Positions 15,309 through 24,364 of a DNA stretch of 46,519 bases are shown piece by piece. The DNA comes from a virus: positions 1-46,519 of the IMG/VR virus record IMGVR_UViG_3300046501_000160; one strand, 5' to 3'. Both the position numbers and the translations under genes were made by a program. The stretch's first letter is position 1. Each line of letters begins with the position of its first letter. Under the pieces are notes generated by a model. It was not told the origin of the DNA, did not search any database, and worked only from the letters and a program-made list of their open reading frames with translations.

Positions 15309-16214
15309 TTAGAAGCCAGCGGTCTTCTGGACGATCAGCGCAGACGCAAGGCTGTTCTTGTGCTTGAGCGAGAACTCGCCCAGCAGCATGGCCTTGGTGC
15401 TGTCACCAGTCTTCGCGAGGTTCTTGCGCTCCCACGGACGAAGGGTCGGCTTGGCCCACATGTCGGGCTCGTAGATCAGCGTGTTCTGATCCTTCAGCCA
15501 GCGATTGATCTCAACCTTCTGCTCACCGAACGGCGAGACATACAGGTTGACCACGTTGACCAGCTTCTTCGCATCGGAGCCCGAGAGGGTCCGGTAGCGA
15601 CCAGCAGCCGCAGCGAAGCCCGCGAGGGTCACCGAGTTGGTCGGGGTCACCATGACGCGGGACGGCTCAGCGCCGCTGATGAACGCCGCCTGTAGAGCCT
15701 GAACGAGGAACTGTTCGGTCAGCGGATCGCCGTTCGCAGCGGTGCGGACGATGTTGGCGCTGGCAATCTGGACCTGCGCGGAATCCATGGTCGAAGGAAC
15801 GGTCGTGCCGTTACCCGCAGCCTTGGTACCGGCGAGGCCGATGTAGGCGATTTCCACGTCACGCTTCACCTGAGCAGCCGACTTGGCCATCTGGTAAGCG
15901 AACTCTTTCTTCCGGCCGTAGGTCGAGACGACATCGGCACGGTCGGAGACCACAACGGCCTCGGTGAAGATTTGCGTGTAGTTCGACTTCATCGTGGTCG
16001 GGGTGACGGTGATGAAGGTCGGGTCCGCGCCTTCGACCGCAGCGTTCACAGCCGGTGCGCGCAGCGTGTCTTCCTGCCACTGGAACAGCGGCTGGGTGAC
16101 CTTCTCCGAGCCGATGCTCGACATGAAGGGCGTCTTGCGCGGGGAGAGGTTGGTGATGACGTCGGCCACGTCTTCCTTGATGCCGACCATCTGATAAGTC
16201 TGAAACTGAGCCAT
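15309..16214 (-). CDS. Major capsid protein (SU10-type HK97 fold)
   Basis: This 301-residue protein has features of the SU10 major head protein family: an N-terminal YQMVGIKEDVADVITNLSP, TPFMSSIGSEKV, the YGRKKEFAYQMAKSA helix and a C-terminal LRPWERKNLAKTGD strand. It is about 45 residues shorter than T7 gp10 and has a different N-terminal signature, so the head module is not T7-like. It is preceded by a scaffold gene and followed by a strong terminator, consistent with high expression. Confidence 0.92.
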   Translation of the reverse strand: MAQFQTYQMVGIKEDVADVITNLSPRKTPFMSSIGSEKVTQPLFQWQEDTLRAPAVNAAVEGADPTFITVTPTTMKSNYTQIFTEAVVVSDRADVVSTYGRKKEFAYQMAKSAAQVKRDVEIAYIGLAGTKAAGNGTTVPSTMDSAQVQIASANIVRTAANGDPLTEQFLVQALQAAFISGAEPSRVMVTPTNSVTLAGFAAAAGRYRTLSGSDAKKLVNVVNLYVSPFGEQKVEINRWLKDQNTLIYEPDMWAKPTLRPWERKNLAKTGDSTKAMLLGEFSLKHKNSLASALIVQKTAGF

Positions 16215-16250
16215 TAGAAATTTAGTCTCTTCTGCAAATGTAGTGGTGTG

Positions 16251-17333
16251 TTACTCGCCATCAAACATGGCGAGGAATGCTTCGGCGGCGTCGGCCTGAG
16301 AGCCTGACTGCTTCGCCTTCTGCACAGCCGACTTGGCCGTGACTTTCTTTGCGTTGTCGCGAACTGCAGGAGTTGATGCAGAGTTCTTCACGATGCGCGT
16401 CGGGGTCTTGTTCACCTTCTTGGTCAAGACCTTCTTCGTGCCGTTCTTGAACTGCATCGCCATGTGCAGCACTTTGAAAGCAGCGGGATCATTGAGGGAC
16501 GTGACGACTTTTGCGTCGAAGCCCTGCTCAACTGCGAAGTTGCGAATGTCCGCGTAGACCGCGTCATTCCAGCCCTTGATGAACGTCGGGCTCTCGGGGT
16601 TCTTGAGAGCCTTCAGGCATTCAGCGGACTGCTTCTTCGCTGCTTCCTTCTGCTCTGCGCTGATCTTTTCGACGTAGGAGGTGAGTTCGTTCTTGAGGAA
16701 CGTCTCTTCCTGAATAGCCTCGTTCGCCTCTGCAGTAAGTTCCTGCAGATGCTCAGCGGGGATATTCGGGTCCTTCATGTACTGGGTCCACGGCAGAGCG
16801 CGGTATTTGTCCGCTCGCGCAGTCGCACGCTGCAGGAGGGCGTTGTACGCAGTGACATTCTCTGTCCGCTTTGCGTTTACGACCTCTCGCTCAGTGGCGA
16901 CTTCTTGCGACTTGCGGGTGAGAGCAGCCTCTTGACCAAAGAGACGCTTCAGGTCGGAGACCTTAACCTCATGCTCAGTGTCGCCTTCCTTGACCTTGAC
17001 GTACGTCTCGTCACTGTCATCGGCAAACTTGCGCTTCGGTTTGTCGTCTTCGTCCTTGTCGTTCTCTTCGTCTTCGTCGCCTTCGTTCTCTTCCTCGTCT
17101 TCGGATGGCTCGTCTTCAGCGTCCTCGTCCGGGGTCTCGTTCTCGGCGTCGTTGGCGTTCTCTTCGTCTTCGTCGGCTTCGGTTTCTTTCTTCGATGGCT
17201 TCTTTGCAGAAGCGTCGTCACCCTCTTCGGGATCACCATCGCCAAGGAGAGCAGCAACGAAATCGTCATCGTTGATCTCTTCCGGGTATTCCACGTGCAA
17301 TGCGGCGTCGTTAGAGTTGATAGCCGTCGTCAT
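16251..17333 (-). CDS. Capsid scaffolding protein
   Basis: This 360-residue protein has an extremely acidic stretch (about residues 35-100, mostly D and E), a helical central part (residues 120-240) and a lysine-rich C terminus, the usual profile of podovirus scaffolds. It lies between portal and capsid genes, as in T7 gp9. Its ATG 17333 overlaps the preceding stop. It would guide procapsid assembly and then leave the head. Confidence 0.88.
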   Translation of the reverse strand: MTTAINSNDAALHVEYPEEINDDDFVAALLGDGDPEEGDDASAKKPSKKETEADEDEENANDAENETPDEDAEDEPSEDEEENEGDEDEENDKDEDDKPKRKFADDSDETYVKVKEGDTEHEVKVSDLKRLFGQEAALTRKSQEVATEREVVNAKRTENVTAYNALLQRATARADKYRALPWTQYMKDPNIPAEHLQELTAEANEAIQEETFLKNELTSYVEKISAEQKEAAKKQSAECLKALKNPESPTFIKGWNDAVYADIRNFAVEQGFDAKVVTSLNDPAAFKVLHMAMQFKNGTKKVLTKKVNKTPTRIVKNSASTPAVRDNAKKVTAKSAVQKAKQSGSQADAAEAFLAMFDGE

Positions 17334-17647
17334 CAGTCGTTGTCATTCCTATAGATGTCGTGGACGCCCTCATGGTCGAAATCATCGACTTCGGGGGTGG
17401 TCTCGGACGTCTTCTGTTCAGTTAGTTTGGTGTGCGCGGCAGAGAACTTCTGCGTCAGCGCGAGGAAGCCTGAGAAACCTTGGTAGGCGGCATAAATGCC
17501 TTCGCGTTCTTTGGCGTTCTTCGGGTCAGTGTTGAGGATGTCCGTGGCGCACTGCTGGGAATACATTGCAGTGAGCGCCGCGAACGCCTCAGAACTGAGA
17601 AGCTCCGTACAGAAGCCTCCCAGTTCGAGGATCGTTGCGTCGTCCAT
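17333..17647 (-). CDS. Hypothetical protein between portal and scaffold
   Basis: This 104-residue protein has a helical N terminus with two cysteines and an acidic tail (VDDFDHEGVHDIY). It is coupled to the scaffold gene by an ATGA overlap. Small unknown genes at this position are common in podoviruses. It was not recognised. Confidence 0.7.
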   Translation of the reverse strand: MDDATILELGGFCTELLSSEAFAALTAMYSQQCATDILNTDPKNAKEREGIYAAYQGFSGFLALTQKFSAAHTKLTEQKTSETTPEVDDFDHEGVHDIYRNDND

Positions 17648-17654
17648 TTAGTCC

Positions 17655-19703
17655 TTAAGCTGCCTTGGAAGCCGCTGGTCGTGATGCGGCTTTCATCTTG
17701 GCCTCGTGGTCCTTGTTGATCTTGTCCTCCTCCAGAGCCAGTTCCTGAGCGTCGTGAATGATGCGAGCACGTGTCTCTGCATCCTGCCGATCGTTCGTGC
17801 GGGACTGGTTGTCGGCGGCCAGAGCAAGCTGCTGGTCCTGCTGCATCGTCTTGGCTTGATCCAAGGCGAACAGTCGGCTGGCGTCGGCCTGCTTGATGGT
17901 GAGTGCGTCCTGAGCAGTCTTTGCAGTCTGCTGCTTGACCTGGAGTTCACCCATCTTGATCGGGTCGGGACCCGGAGGCGGTGCGTTGGGATCGAGATAC
18001 GAGTTGAAGTTCGTGAAGCCTTTGAGCTTCGCGATGTCGCTGAGCATGGCGAACCGGCCCTTCTGACCGAACATGCCACCCAAGCCGGGGTCCTTTGCCA
18101 TGGCTTCGTAGCCCTGCATGAGGTCCATAGCGGCCTGATCCTTCTCACCGTACCCGAGTTGCGGGATCACAGTGCAGGACGTACGCTCAGTCCACTGCTT
18201 GGGTGTGAACCCGAGCGGCTTACCTGCGACTTCAATGACCTTCTCATCCTGATGGTTCTCGATGAGCAGGCGAATGACCTCAAGCATCAGAGGCACGAGG
18301 AAGTTGTTAGCGAAGTTGCGCGCCATGATCTTCTGGCGGATGCTGCTAACCTTCATCATCGTGTCCACAAGACCCTTGGAGTTCTGGGTCGAGATGGCGC
18401 TCTTGTCGAGGCCCTGCGACAGCGCTGAGATGCCCGTGGACTTCTCGTTGTTGTCGTTCAGCATGCCCAGCACGTTGAAGACGTACGGGTTCAGGTTGGC
18501 CTGCTGGAAGGGCTGCACACTGTCGGGCCTGCGGACGTTCACGACACCACCGAGGCGGTTGTCGAGAAGCTCACGCGGGTTCATCAGGCCACCGTTGACC
18601 ACAGCCCATCGTGGGTTGGTCGTGATGGCGGTGTGGTCCAAGACGCCACGGAATAGGACCGTGCGGGCGTTCTGAGTGTGGATCACACGCTGTGCGAAGT
18701 TGTTGCCATAGAACACGTGGCTGACCGGCAGCGGCACATACGCGATGAAGGGAGCCTTGTCGACTTCCTCAGGCGGATAGAGCAGCTTGTCACCAGCGAT
18801 GCAGATTTTGTAGAGACGGACGCCCTTGGCGGGGTCGATCTGCATGCGCACGAAGTTCTCGTAGTAGACGATGTATTCGAGTTCGTCTTGGATCGGATCG
18901 TCGGAGACGTCGTTCTGCCGGGTGGGCGAAGTGCGCGCGAGAACCTCAGGAGAGAACATCAGAGCCCGAGCGTCATCGGCCGGAAGGGACGCAACAAGCT
19001 TCGGGTCTACGCCCATCTCGATCAGCTCAGCCTTCGTCTTCGGCGTGCGGTGACCGCAATACTGAGCCTTCGGGATGCCTGTCGCGATGCTCTCGATCAG
19101 AAACTCTTCGGGAGCGATAGGAACGATGGAGACCTGTGAGACGTCCTGCTTGCGCGTGAGCGTTCCCTTGAAGGTGCCGTCTGGCTGTTCCTCGGCGTCG
19201 AAGGTGTCTACCTCGTCGTGCGAGGCGAGAGCCTGCGCGTCGTCGTGGCTGATGCCCTCGAACTCTTCGTCCGAGTATTTGTACTTCTCTTCCCAGAACA
19301 CCTTCGCAACGCCAGCGCGGGCCACGAGCCCGTCATAGATGACACTGCCGAAGATGTTGAAGCCGTCGTTCTCGCGATAGATGACGTAGCGTGCGGCCTC
19401 AGTAGCGACGCGACAGTTCTCCGCATTCATGTACTGGTCGGGATCGAATTTCGCGATGTCCTCGCCACCGGAGAAGACCTCCTGCAACTGAGCGCGCATC
19501 ATCTCGACGCTGTCGTAGACGTCGCTGGCCACGTACGAGGACGAGCCCTCGGTGGTGCGCCGGGGAAGCTCGCCGTTCAGATACTTCGTGACCCGCGTGC
19601 GCTCCAGCGCCAATCGGCTGTCATAGAAGCCAGAAGCGGTCATCTGCTTCTGGGAGACCCGGGCGACAATATCCTCGGGACTTAGGGGGCGAGTTGTCGC
19701 CAT
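17655..19703 (-). CDS. Portal protein
   Basis: This 682-residue protein is of the P22-like portal superfamily: SYVASDVYDSVEMMRAQL, IYDGLVARAGVAKVFWEEK, the FIAYVPLPVSHVFYGNNF block and the STGISALSQGLDKSAI helix are typical portal landmarks. The last 130 residues form a long charged coiled-coil barrel. Twelve copies should form the DNA channel at one vertex and recruit terminase. It is longer than T7 gp8 (536 residues), again pointing to a non-T7 head lineage. Confidence 0.92.
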   Translation of the reverse strand: MATTRPLSPEDIVARVSQKQMTASGFYDSRLALERTRVTKYLNGELPRRTTEGSSSYVASDVYDSVEMMRAQLQEVFSGGEDIAKFDPDQYMNAENCRVATEAARYVIYRENDGFNIFGSVIYDGLVARAGVAKVFWEEKYKYSDEEFEGISHDDAQALASHDEVDTFDAEEQPDGTFKGTLTRKQDVSQVSIVPIAPEEFLIESIATGIPKAQYCGHRTPKTKAELIEMGVDPKLVASLPADDARALMFSPEVLARTSPTRQNDVSDDPIQDELEYIVYYENFVRMQIDPAKGVRLYKICIAGDKLLYPPEEVDKAPFIAYVPLPVSHVFYGNNFAQRVIHTQNARTVLFRGVLDHTAITTNPRWAVVNGGLMNPRELLDNRLGGVVNVRRPDSVQPFQQANLNPYVFNVLGMLNDNNEKSTGISALSQGLDKSAISTQNSKGLVDTMMKVSSIRQKIMARNFANNFLVPLMLEVIRLLIENHQDEKVIEVAGKPLGFTPKQWTERTSCTVIPQLGYGEKDQAAMDLMQGYEAMAKDPGLGGMFGQKGRFAMLSDIAKLKGFTNFNSYLDPNAPPPGPDPIKMGELQVKQQTAKTAQDALTIKQADASRLFALDQAKTMQQDQQLALAADNQSRTNDRQDAETRARIIHDAQELALEEDKINKDHEAKMKAASRPAASKAA

Positions 19704-19715
19704 AGGTTTCCTTTG

Positions 19716-21374
19716 TTAGATGGCTTGAACGTAGTAGTCGTCGGTGACTTCGACCGGCGTCCACACGTCCTCGGAGACGTACGCTGCGATTGCGAGCGCC
19801 ATGACCGTGTCGTCGTGAGTGCCACCCTCGGCCTCCATCTTCCCGGCCTCGGTGACGACGAACGTCATCATCTCCTGCAGGGTCGTGGGGTCGTTGATCT
19901 CGATGCCGCCGTCGCGGTCTAGTTCGCGCAGCTTGTCGATGATCAGGGGTTTGGTCCGCTCGCTAGTGAAGAAGCCGAGGTTGATGCTGTCCCTCTCGTC
20001 CAAAGTGCCCTCAGGCTGCTCTGTGTAGAGGTAGGGATAGTTCGCATCACGCAGGGCGACGCATGTCACCAGACCGTGGTTGTTGCGCTCAGGAGCGATG
20101 GTGGCGCTGTTGTAGTGATAGCCGAGAGCGATGAGGACCTTCGCGAACTCGTCGGGGTGGATGATTCCACGCCAGACGGCCACTTGCCTTCGCTTGCTGT
20201 CTAGGACTTGTGCGACACTGCTGTCGCCTTCCTTCTTGCCCTTCACGCCGCCACGGATGCCCATGCCGACGTCAGCACCAATGGTGTACGTCTCTTTGTC
20301 TGAGCGCTCGTGATAGATCAGAAGCTCACCACGACGGTCTTCTTCAAGCACGCGCAGAGGCAGGGCTTGGCCTGTCTTCTGATCATACTTGACGGCGACG
20401 GTCATCTGCTTGAGCGGAGGCTTGGCCTTGGCTTTCTGCAGCCGCTCGTTGAGCTTCTCGGTGTTGAATATTGGTCGGCCAGTGCTAAGGAAGGCTTCCT
20501 CGGCGGTCGACGGGTATTCCTGCTTGAACAGATCGAGACCGCTGGTCGCGACTTTCTTACGCCGCCAGTAGAGTTGGTCGTTGGAGTTCAGAAGCGGAGC
20601 GAATAGCTCCATCATCTTTTCTTCTTCGGGTGTTCGCACAAAGTCTGCGGGCGCGGTCTCACGGTATTCATCCGTTTCGAACCAAGCGCTGAAAAACACC
20701 TCGTACCCGTTCCATAGATGGTCGCGGCGAACTGCGCCTTGATACATCTCGTAGAACTTGCCGGTCACACCTTGTGCCGTGCTCTCCAGGAAGAGGAACG
20801 TGTCGTTCTCTTCGGGGATGGCCTGCACTAGACCGTTGAAGTTTGTGTTAGCGAATGCGACGGGCCAGAACGCCACCTCAGAGAGATGCGCGAACGTAAG
20901 CGTTTCGCCGCGTGCGATGCCTCGGCCACCTGCCGTAGCAACGCGCATGCCGCTGTCGAGCTTGTCGAAGTTCAACTCGTTACGCGAGAGATACTTCGTC
21001 GACGGACGGACGATGTCAGGGACGTTGTCGTGGATGCGTCGATACATATCGAGCAGAGCCGTGGTGCTGTCGCCTTCGTGCGCCATCACGAGACCCTTCT
21101 GGGCCTTGCGCTGAGACAACCACCAATACTGGAATGCTGAGATGACGGTGGAGAGACCCTGCTGACGTGCCTTGAGCACGACGAACCGGACCTTTCCTGT
21201 TTCTTCCCACTGCTGCAGCAACTCTTCAAGGAAGCGCTTCTGCACTCGGTTCAGAACGAGTGGGGCAATCTTACCCTTCTTCGTTCTGATCTTCACACAC
21301 TTGGCAGCGTAGAATTCGAAGTCGTCGAGGAGGCGCTTGCGCGCCGCCCTCTGCTTGTCGGATAACTCAGTCAC
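19716..21374 (-). CDS. Terminase large subunit
   Basis: This 552-residue packaging ATPase-nuclease has an adenine-binding region and Walker A-like VLKARQQGLST, a Walker B-like region around LTFAHLSEVAFW, the coupling motif LFLESTAQG, and a C-terminal RNase H-like nuclease with IGADVGMG and a late acidic cluster. It belongs to the Terminase_6 type group and not to the T7 gp19 group. It overlaps the presumed small subunit gene by eight bases. Confidence 0.94.
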   Translation of the reverse strand: MTELSDKQRAARKRLLDDFEFYAAKCVKIRTKKGKIAPLVLNRVQKRFLEELLQQWEETGKVRFVVLKARQQGLSTVISAFQYWWLSQRKAQKGLVMAHEGDSTTALLDMYRRIHDNVPDIVRPSTKYLSRNELNFDKLDSGMRVATAGGRGIARGETLTFAHLSEVAFWPVAFANTNFNGLVQAIPEENDTFLFLESTAQGVTGKFYEMYQGAVRRDHLWNGYEVFFSAWFETDEYRETAPADFVRTPEEEKMMELFAPLLNSNDQLYWRRKKVATSGLDLFKQEYPSTAEEAFLSTGRPIFNTEKLNERLQKAKAKPPLKQMTVAVKYDQKTGQALPLRVLEEDRRGELLIYHERSDKETYTIGADVGMGIRGGVKGKKEGDSSVAQVLDSKRRQVAVWRGIIHPDEFAKVLIALGYHYNSATIAPERNNHGLVTCVALRDANYPYLYTEQPEGTLDERDSINLGFFTSERTKPLIIDKLRELDRDGGIEINDPTTLQEMMTFVVTEAGKMEAEGGTHDDTVMALAIAAYVSEDVWTPVEVTDDYYVQAI

Positions 21375-21867
21375 CAGAAATCTCGTCGAGGAAGTCTTCG
21401 GCCTTGCTGAGCGTCAACTTGGACTTGCTCTCAGGTTTCGACTTCGTATAGGCGAGCACAGTGTTGGCGGCTGATACCTTGGTCTTCTGTTCGGTCGGGC
21501 CAACCGCGAGAATGAACATCTCTCGCAAAGCTGCTTTGGCCATCGCAGCTTCGTCGTTGGGAATAGTGATCCACTCGCCATTCGCGTCGAGGACGCGGTC
21601 CTCTTCGGGGGCAAGCTGGCCAGTGTCGGTCATGATCTGGATAAACCTGTCTGCAAGCGCACGAGCTTTCGCCCACTTCTTCTCGGCTTTCGCGCGAGTA
21701 GAACCGTTGGGGACGCCAGTGCGTTTGAATTTCTGTGGGTCGATTTTGCGGTCGAGTTTTAGCTGCATGTCCCGCAGCTTCATCTTGATGCGGAAATCTT
21801 CGTCTTGCCACGCAGCCTTCGCCGCAAGCGAGAAGACCGAAGCCTTCTCACTCACGTCGTCGGTCAT
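21367..21867 (-). CDS. Probable terminase small subunit
   Basis: This 166-residue basic protein, helical throughout, lies immediately upstream of and overlaps the large terminase gene, the usual position of the DNA-recognition subunit. It contains KLDRKIDPQKFKRTG and a C-terminal acidic DFLDEISGD that could contact the large subunit. Assignment rests on position and composition. Confidence 0.65.
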   Translation of the reverse strand: MTDDVSEKASVFSLAAKAAWQDEDFRIKMKLRDMQLKLDRKIDPQKFKRTGVPNGSTRAKAEKKWAKARALADRFIQIMTDTGQLAPEEDRVLDANGEWITIPNDEAAMAKAALREMFILAVGPTEQKTKVSAANTVLAYTKSKPESKSKLTLSKAEDFLDEISGD

Positions 21868-21876
21868 TTGTCTTCC

Positions 21877-24354
21877 TTACTTGAAGGCGCTCTGGACTGC
21901 TGCCGCCGCCTCGGGCGATAGAAAGTCCGAGTAGTGGTCGACAGCCTTGTCGCGTTCCTTCGTGTTCGAGCCAATCTTGTGAAGCTGGCGAACCAGTCCC
22001 TTGATGGCAGCCGAGAACTCAGGATACTGCGAGACCAGCGTCTTCTCTGCGTCGATACGCTTCTGCGCAGACTGCTCAGCCTTGATGCGATACTTCGGGC
22101 TCTTTGCTCCGTAGCCAGCCATCTCGTGCGAGGCATACGCCTGAGCAGAGATGTCCGCAGGATACAGTTTAGCCTCGTCGAGCGGCTCGTACGCGCTGGC
22201 CTTCGGTGCCTCTTCAGCCTTGGGGGCTTCAGTCTTCACCTTGCCATTGCTCTTGCTGATCTTGATCGGAGCAGCAGGCGCAGCATTCTCCGCACCCGGT
22301 TCGGGAGGGAGACCGGCCTTCAGCTTCTGCTTCAACATAGCCAGAGCAGTCGGGTTGAACTCAGGCGCTGCGGGAGCCGCAGGCGGAGCTTCAGCCGGAG
22401 GAGCTTCAACAGGCGGGAGGCCTGTCTTCAGCTTCTGCTTCAGCATCGCGAGAGCGGTCGGACTGATGTCCGGCTTAGCAGGCGGTGCCGGAGGCGGAGC
22501 AGGTTCAGGCTGAGGCTCAGGCGGGAGGCCTGCCTTCAGCTTCTGCTTCAGCATCTGCAACGCCATGGGATTGAACTCAGGCATCGCAGGGGCCGGGGGA
22601 GCCGGAGGTTCAGGCGCACCAGGTAAAGGTGTTGCCAGTTGCTTCTTCAGCATCTGCAGCGCCATCGGGTTGAACTGAGGCGCGGCAGGCGGAGGAGCAC
22701 CCGGAGGAGCAACCTGCGGACCCGTAGGACCAGTCGCAGGAGGCCGAGGGCCCCAAGGTGCGTTGGTCGGCTGCGGCAGCGGAGGAGGCTGCTGCGGGAT
22801 CGGAGGAGGCGTCGTGGCCTTGCGTAGCTCTGCGTTGTGATCTGCGAACGTCTTGGCGAAGTTTGCAGCCGGTCGTGATCCACCAGTGACGCTGTCGAGG
22901 AGACGCGCACCACCGAGGCCGATACCGAGGCCGCCCATGAGGCCGCCGCCGACTGCACCAGAGACGTGAGGCATACCGAACGCGAGAGCGCCGAGGCCTG
23001 CCATCGTGCCGCCAATGTGCCAAGGGTTGAAGACGCCGCGCACGACGTTCTTCATTCCGCCAGTAGCGGAGCCTTGCCAGCCAGTCTTGGGATCGAACGC
23101 GCCTTCCTCTTGAGCCTGCTGCCCGGTCTTCAGCGCGCGAGCGAGGAAGTGAGCGTTGGCGCCATCGGGAGCATTGGCCGTTGCGGTCGTCAGGTGCTCC
23201 ATATCCTTCGGGGTGATCTGATCACCACGTCGGACGGATGCGACTGCGTTCGTCTCTTCAGGCGTCAGCGTCTTCTGCTGCGAGACCTTGTCCAGCGCGG
23301 CTTTGAGTTCGCCGTGCGTGTCAGCCATCACCTTCTGGTGCGCCTGTGCCGCCTCGTGAATGTTCGCGAGGTCGAGACCTGTGTTCTGCAAGCGAGTGGC
23401 GTAGTTGGCCGCAGCTTCCGGGTCAGCGTTGTACTTGCCCATGCGGATAGCACGAGCGCCTGCAGCGACTGCGGGGAGCACATGAGGCGAGACGCTTGCT
23501 GCGCCGCCGACAGCCGCCTCAGGGAGAGCCGAGGGGTCGAAGGGGACGTCGGTGCCAATCTTGGTACCGGCCTGCGTGATAGCGTTCTGCGCTACGCCGC
23601 CGCCAGCGCCTACGGCACCGCGAGTGAGCAAGTTAGTCGCCACACGACCGAGGCCGTTCAATCCAGCGCCGACCGCATTGCCAATACCTGGTGCATGCAT
23701 GATCGAGCCGGGGACGGCTGCAGCGAGCGTGGTGCCGATGCCGATGGCTTTGTCTTCGTCGTTAGGGACTGCGTTCTGGTCACCCGAGCGGGCAACTGCG
23801 CGAGCCTTGACGTTGTCGCCCGCCGTGGAGAGGGCGAGAGGCGCTACGCCGCCTGCGATTGCCCCAACCGGGCCGAGGAGGTCACCGACCGCCGCACCAG
23901 CCGCTGACGTAGCAGCGATAGGCGCTTGCTCAGCAATGAGCTTCGGTATCTGGCGCGGGCTCCACTTGAGTGGATTCCACGAGCCGTTGGTGACGTTGGC
24001 CGGTTTGTAGTCGGGGTCGACAGGTGCGTCGTTGACGTCGCTGCCGAGAATATTCTTACGTGAGGACTGTACGCCTCGAACCATTTCGTTGTAGCCGTGC
24101 CGTGCACCCGACGCGATGTCGGACAGCATGCTTGGTTCGTCGGTGGAAGCCTCTGGTGCGGTGGGAGCCGTAGTTGGCTTGGAAGCCGTCTTGGCTGCGC
24201 CGAAGTGCGAGAGGATTTCACCAGCGGAGTATCCCGCGTCCTTCGCCGCCTTGAATTTCTCAGGGGCCTTGGACGCGAGATGGCTCACGATTTCGTCGTC
24301 AGAATAGCCAGCCGCGCGGGCCTGCGAGATTTGGTCCGCTGTTACGTCGGCCAT
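21877..24354 (-). CDS. Internal virion / DNA-ejection protein with proline-rich repeats
   Basis: This 825-residue protein has two N-terminal copies of a G-Y-S-x-x-E-I-x-S-H unit (residues 12-50), Gly/Ala-rich hydrophobic sections (residues 150-330 and 450-500) that could insert into membrane, and four copies of an amphipathic helix of the type FNPMALQMLKQKLKAGLPP separated by proline-rich linkers (about residues 560-690). A helical C terminus follows. Size, hydrophobic segments and position with the tail-lysozyme gene suggest an ejectosome component that leaves the capsid with the DNA. It was not directly recognised. Confidence 0.7.
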   Translation of the reverse strand: MADVTADQISQARAAGYSDDEIVSHLASKAPEKFKAAKDAGYSAGEILSHFGAAKTASKPTTAPTAPEASTDEPSMLSDIASGARHGYNEMVRGVQSSRKNILGSDVNDAPVDPDYKPANVTNGSWNPLKWSPRQIPKLIAEQAPIAATSAAGAAVGDLLGPVGAIAGGVAPLALSTAGDNVKARAVARSGDQNAVPNDEDKAIGIGTTLAAAVPGSIMHAPGIGNAVGAGLNGLGRVATNLLTRGAVGAGGGVAQNAITQAGTKIGTDVPFDPSALPEAAVGGAASVSPHVLPAVAAGARAIRMGKYNADPEAAANYATRLQNTGLDLANIHEAAQAHQKVMADTHGELKAALDKVSQQKTLTPEETNAVASVRRGDQITPKDMEHLTTATANAPDGANAHFLARALKTGQQAQEEGAFDPKTGWQGSATGGMKNVVRGVFNPWHIGGTMAGLGALAFGMPHVSGAVGGGLMGGLGIGLGGARLLDSVTGGSRPAANFAKTFADHNAELRKATTPPPIPQQPPPLPQPTNAPWGPRPPATGPTGPQVAPPGAPPPAAPQFNPMALQMLKKQLATPLPGAPEPPAPPAPAMPEFNPMALQMLKQKLKAGLPPEPQPEPAPPPAPPAKPDISPTALAMLKQKLKTGLPPVEAPPAEAPPAAPAAPEFNPTALAMLKQKLKAGLPPEPGAENAAPAAPIKISKSNGKVKTEAPKAEEAPKASAYEPLDEAKLYPADISAQAYASHEMAGYGAKSPKYRIKAEQSAQKRIDAEKTLVSQYPEFSAAIKGLVRQLHKIGSNTKERDKAVDHYSDFLSPEAAAAVQSAFK
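22313..22680. repeat. Four-copy ~105-bp repeat in the ejection-protein gene
   Basis: Four related units encode x-F-N-P-x-A-L-x-M-L-K-Q-K-L-K-x-G-L-P-P helices with Pro/Ala linkers. Core DNA copies lie near 22319, 22425, 22535 and 22640, roughly 105 bases apart. They differ mainly at third positions and in the linkers, as expected for an old in-frame duplication kept by selection. Confidence 0.8.
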
Positions 24355-24364
24355 TCAGTTTTCC

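Noticed and set aside
16464-17354. Plus-strand frame rich in V, F and L opposite the scaffold gene
   Set aside because: Apparent membrane segments arise from reading acidic D/E codons in antisense.
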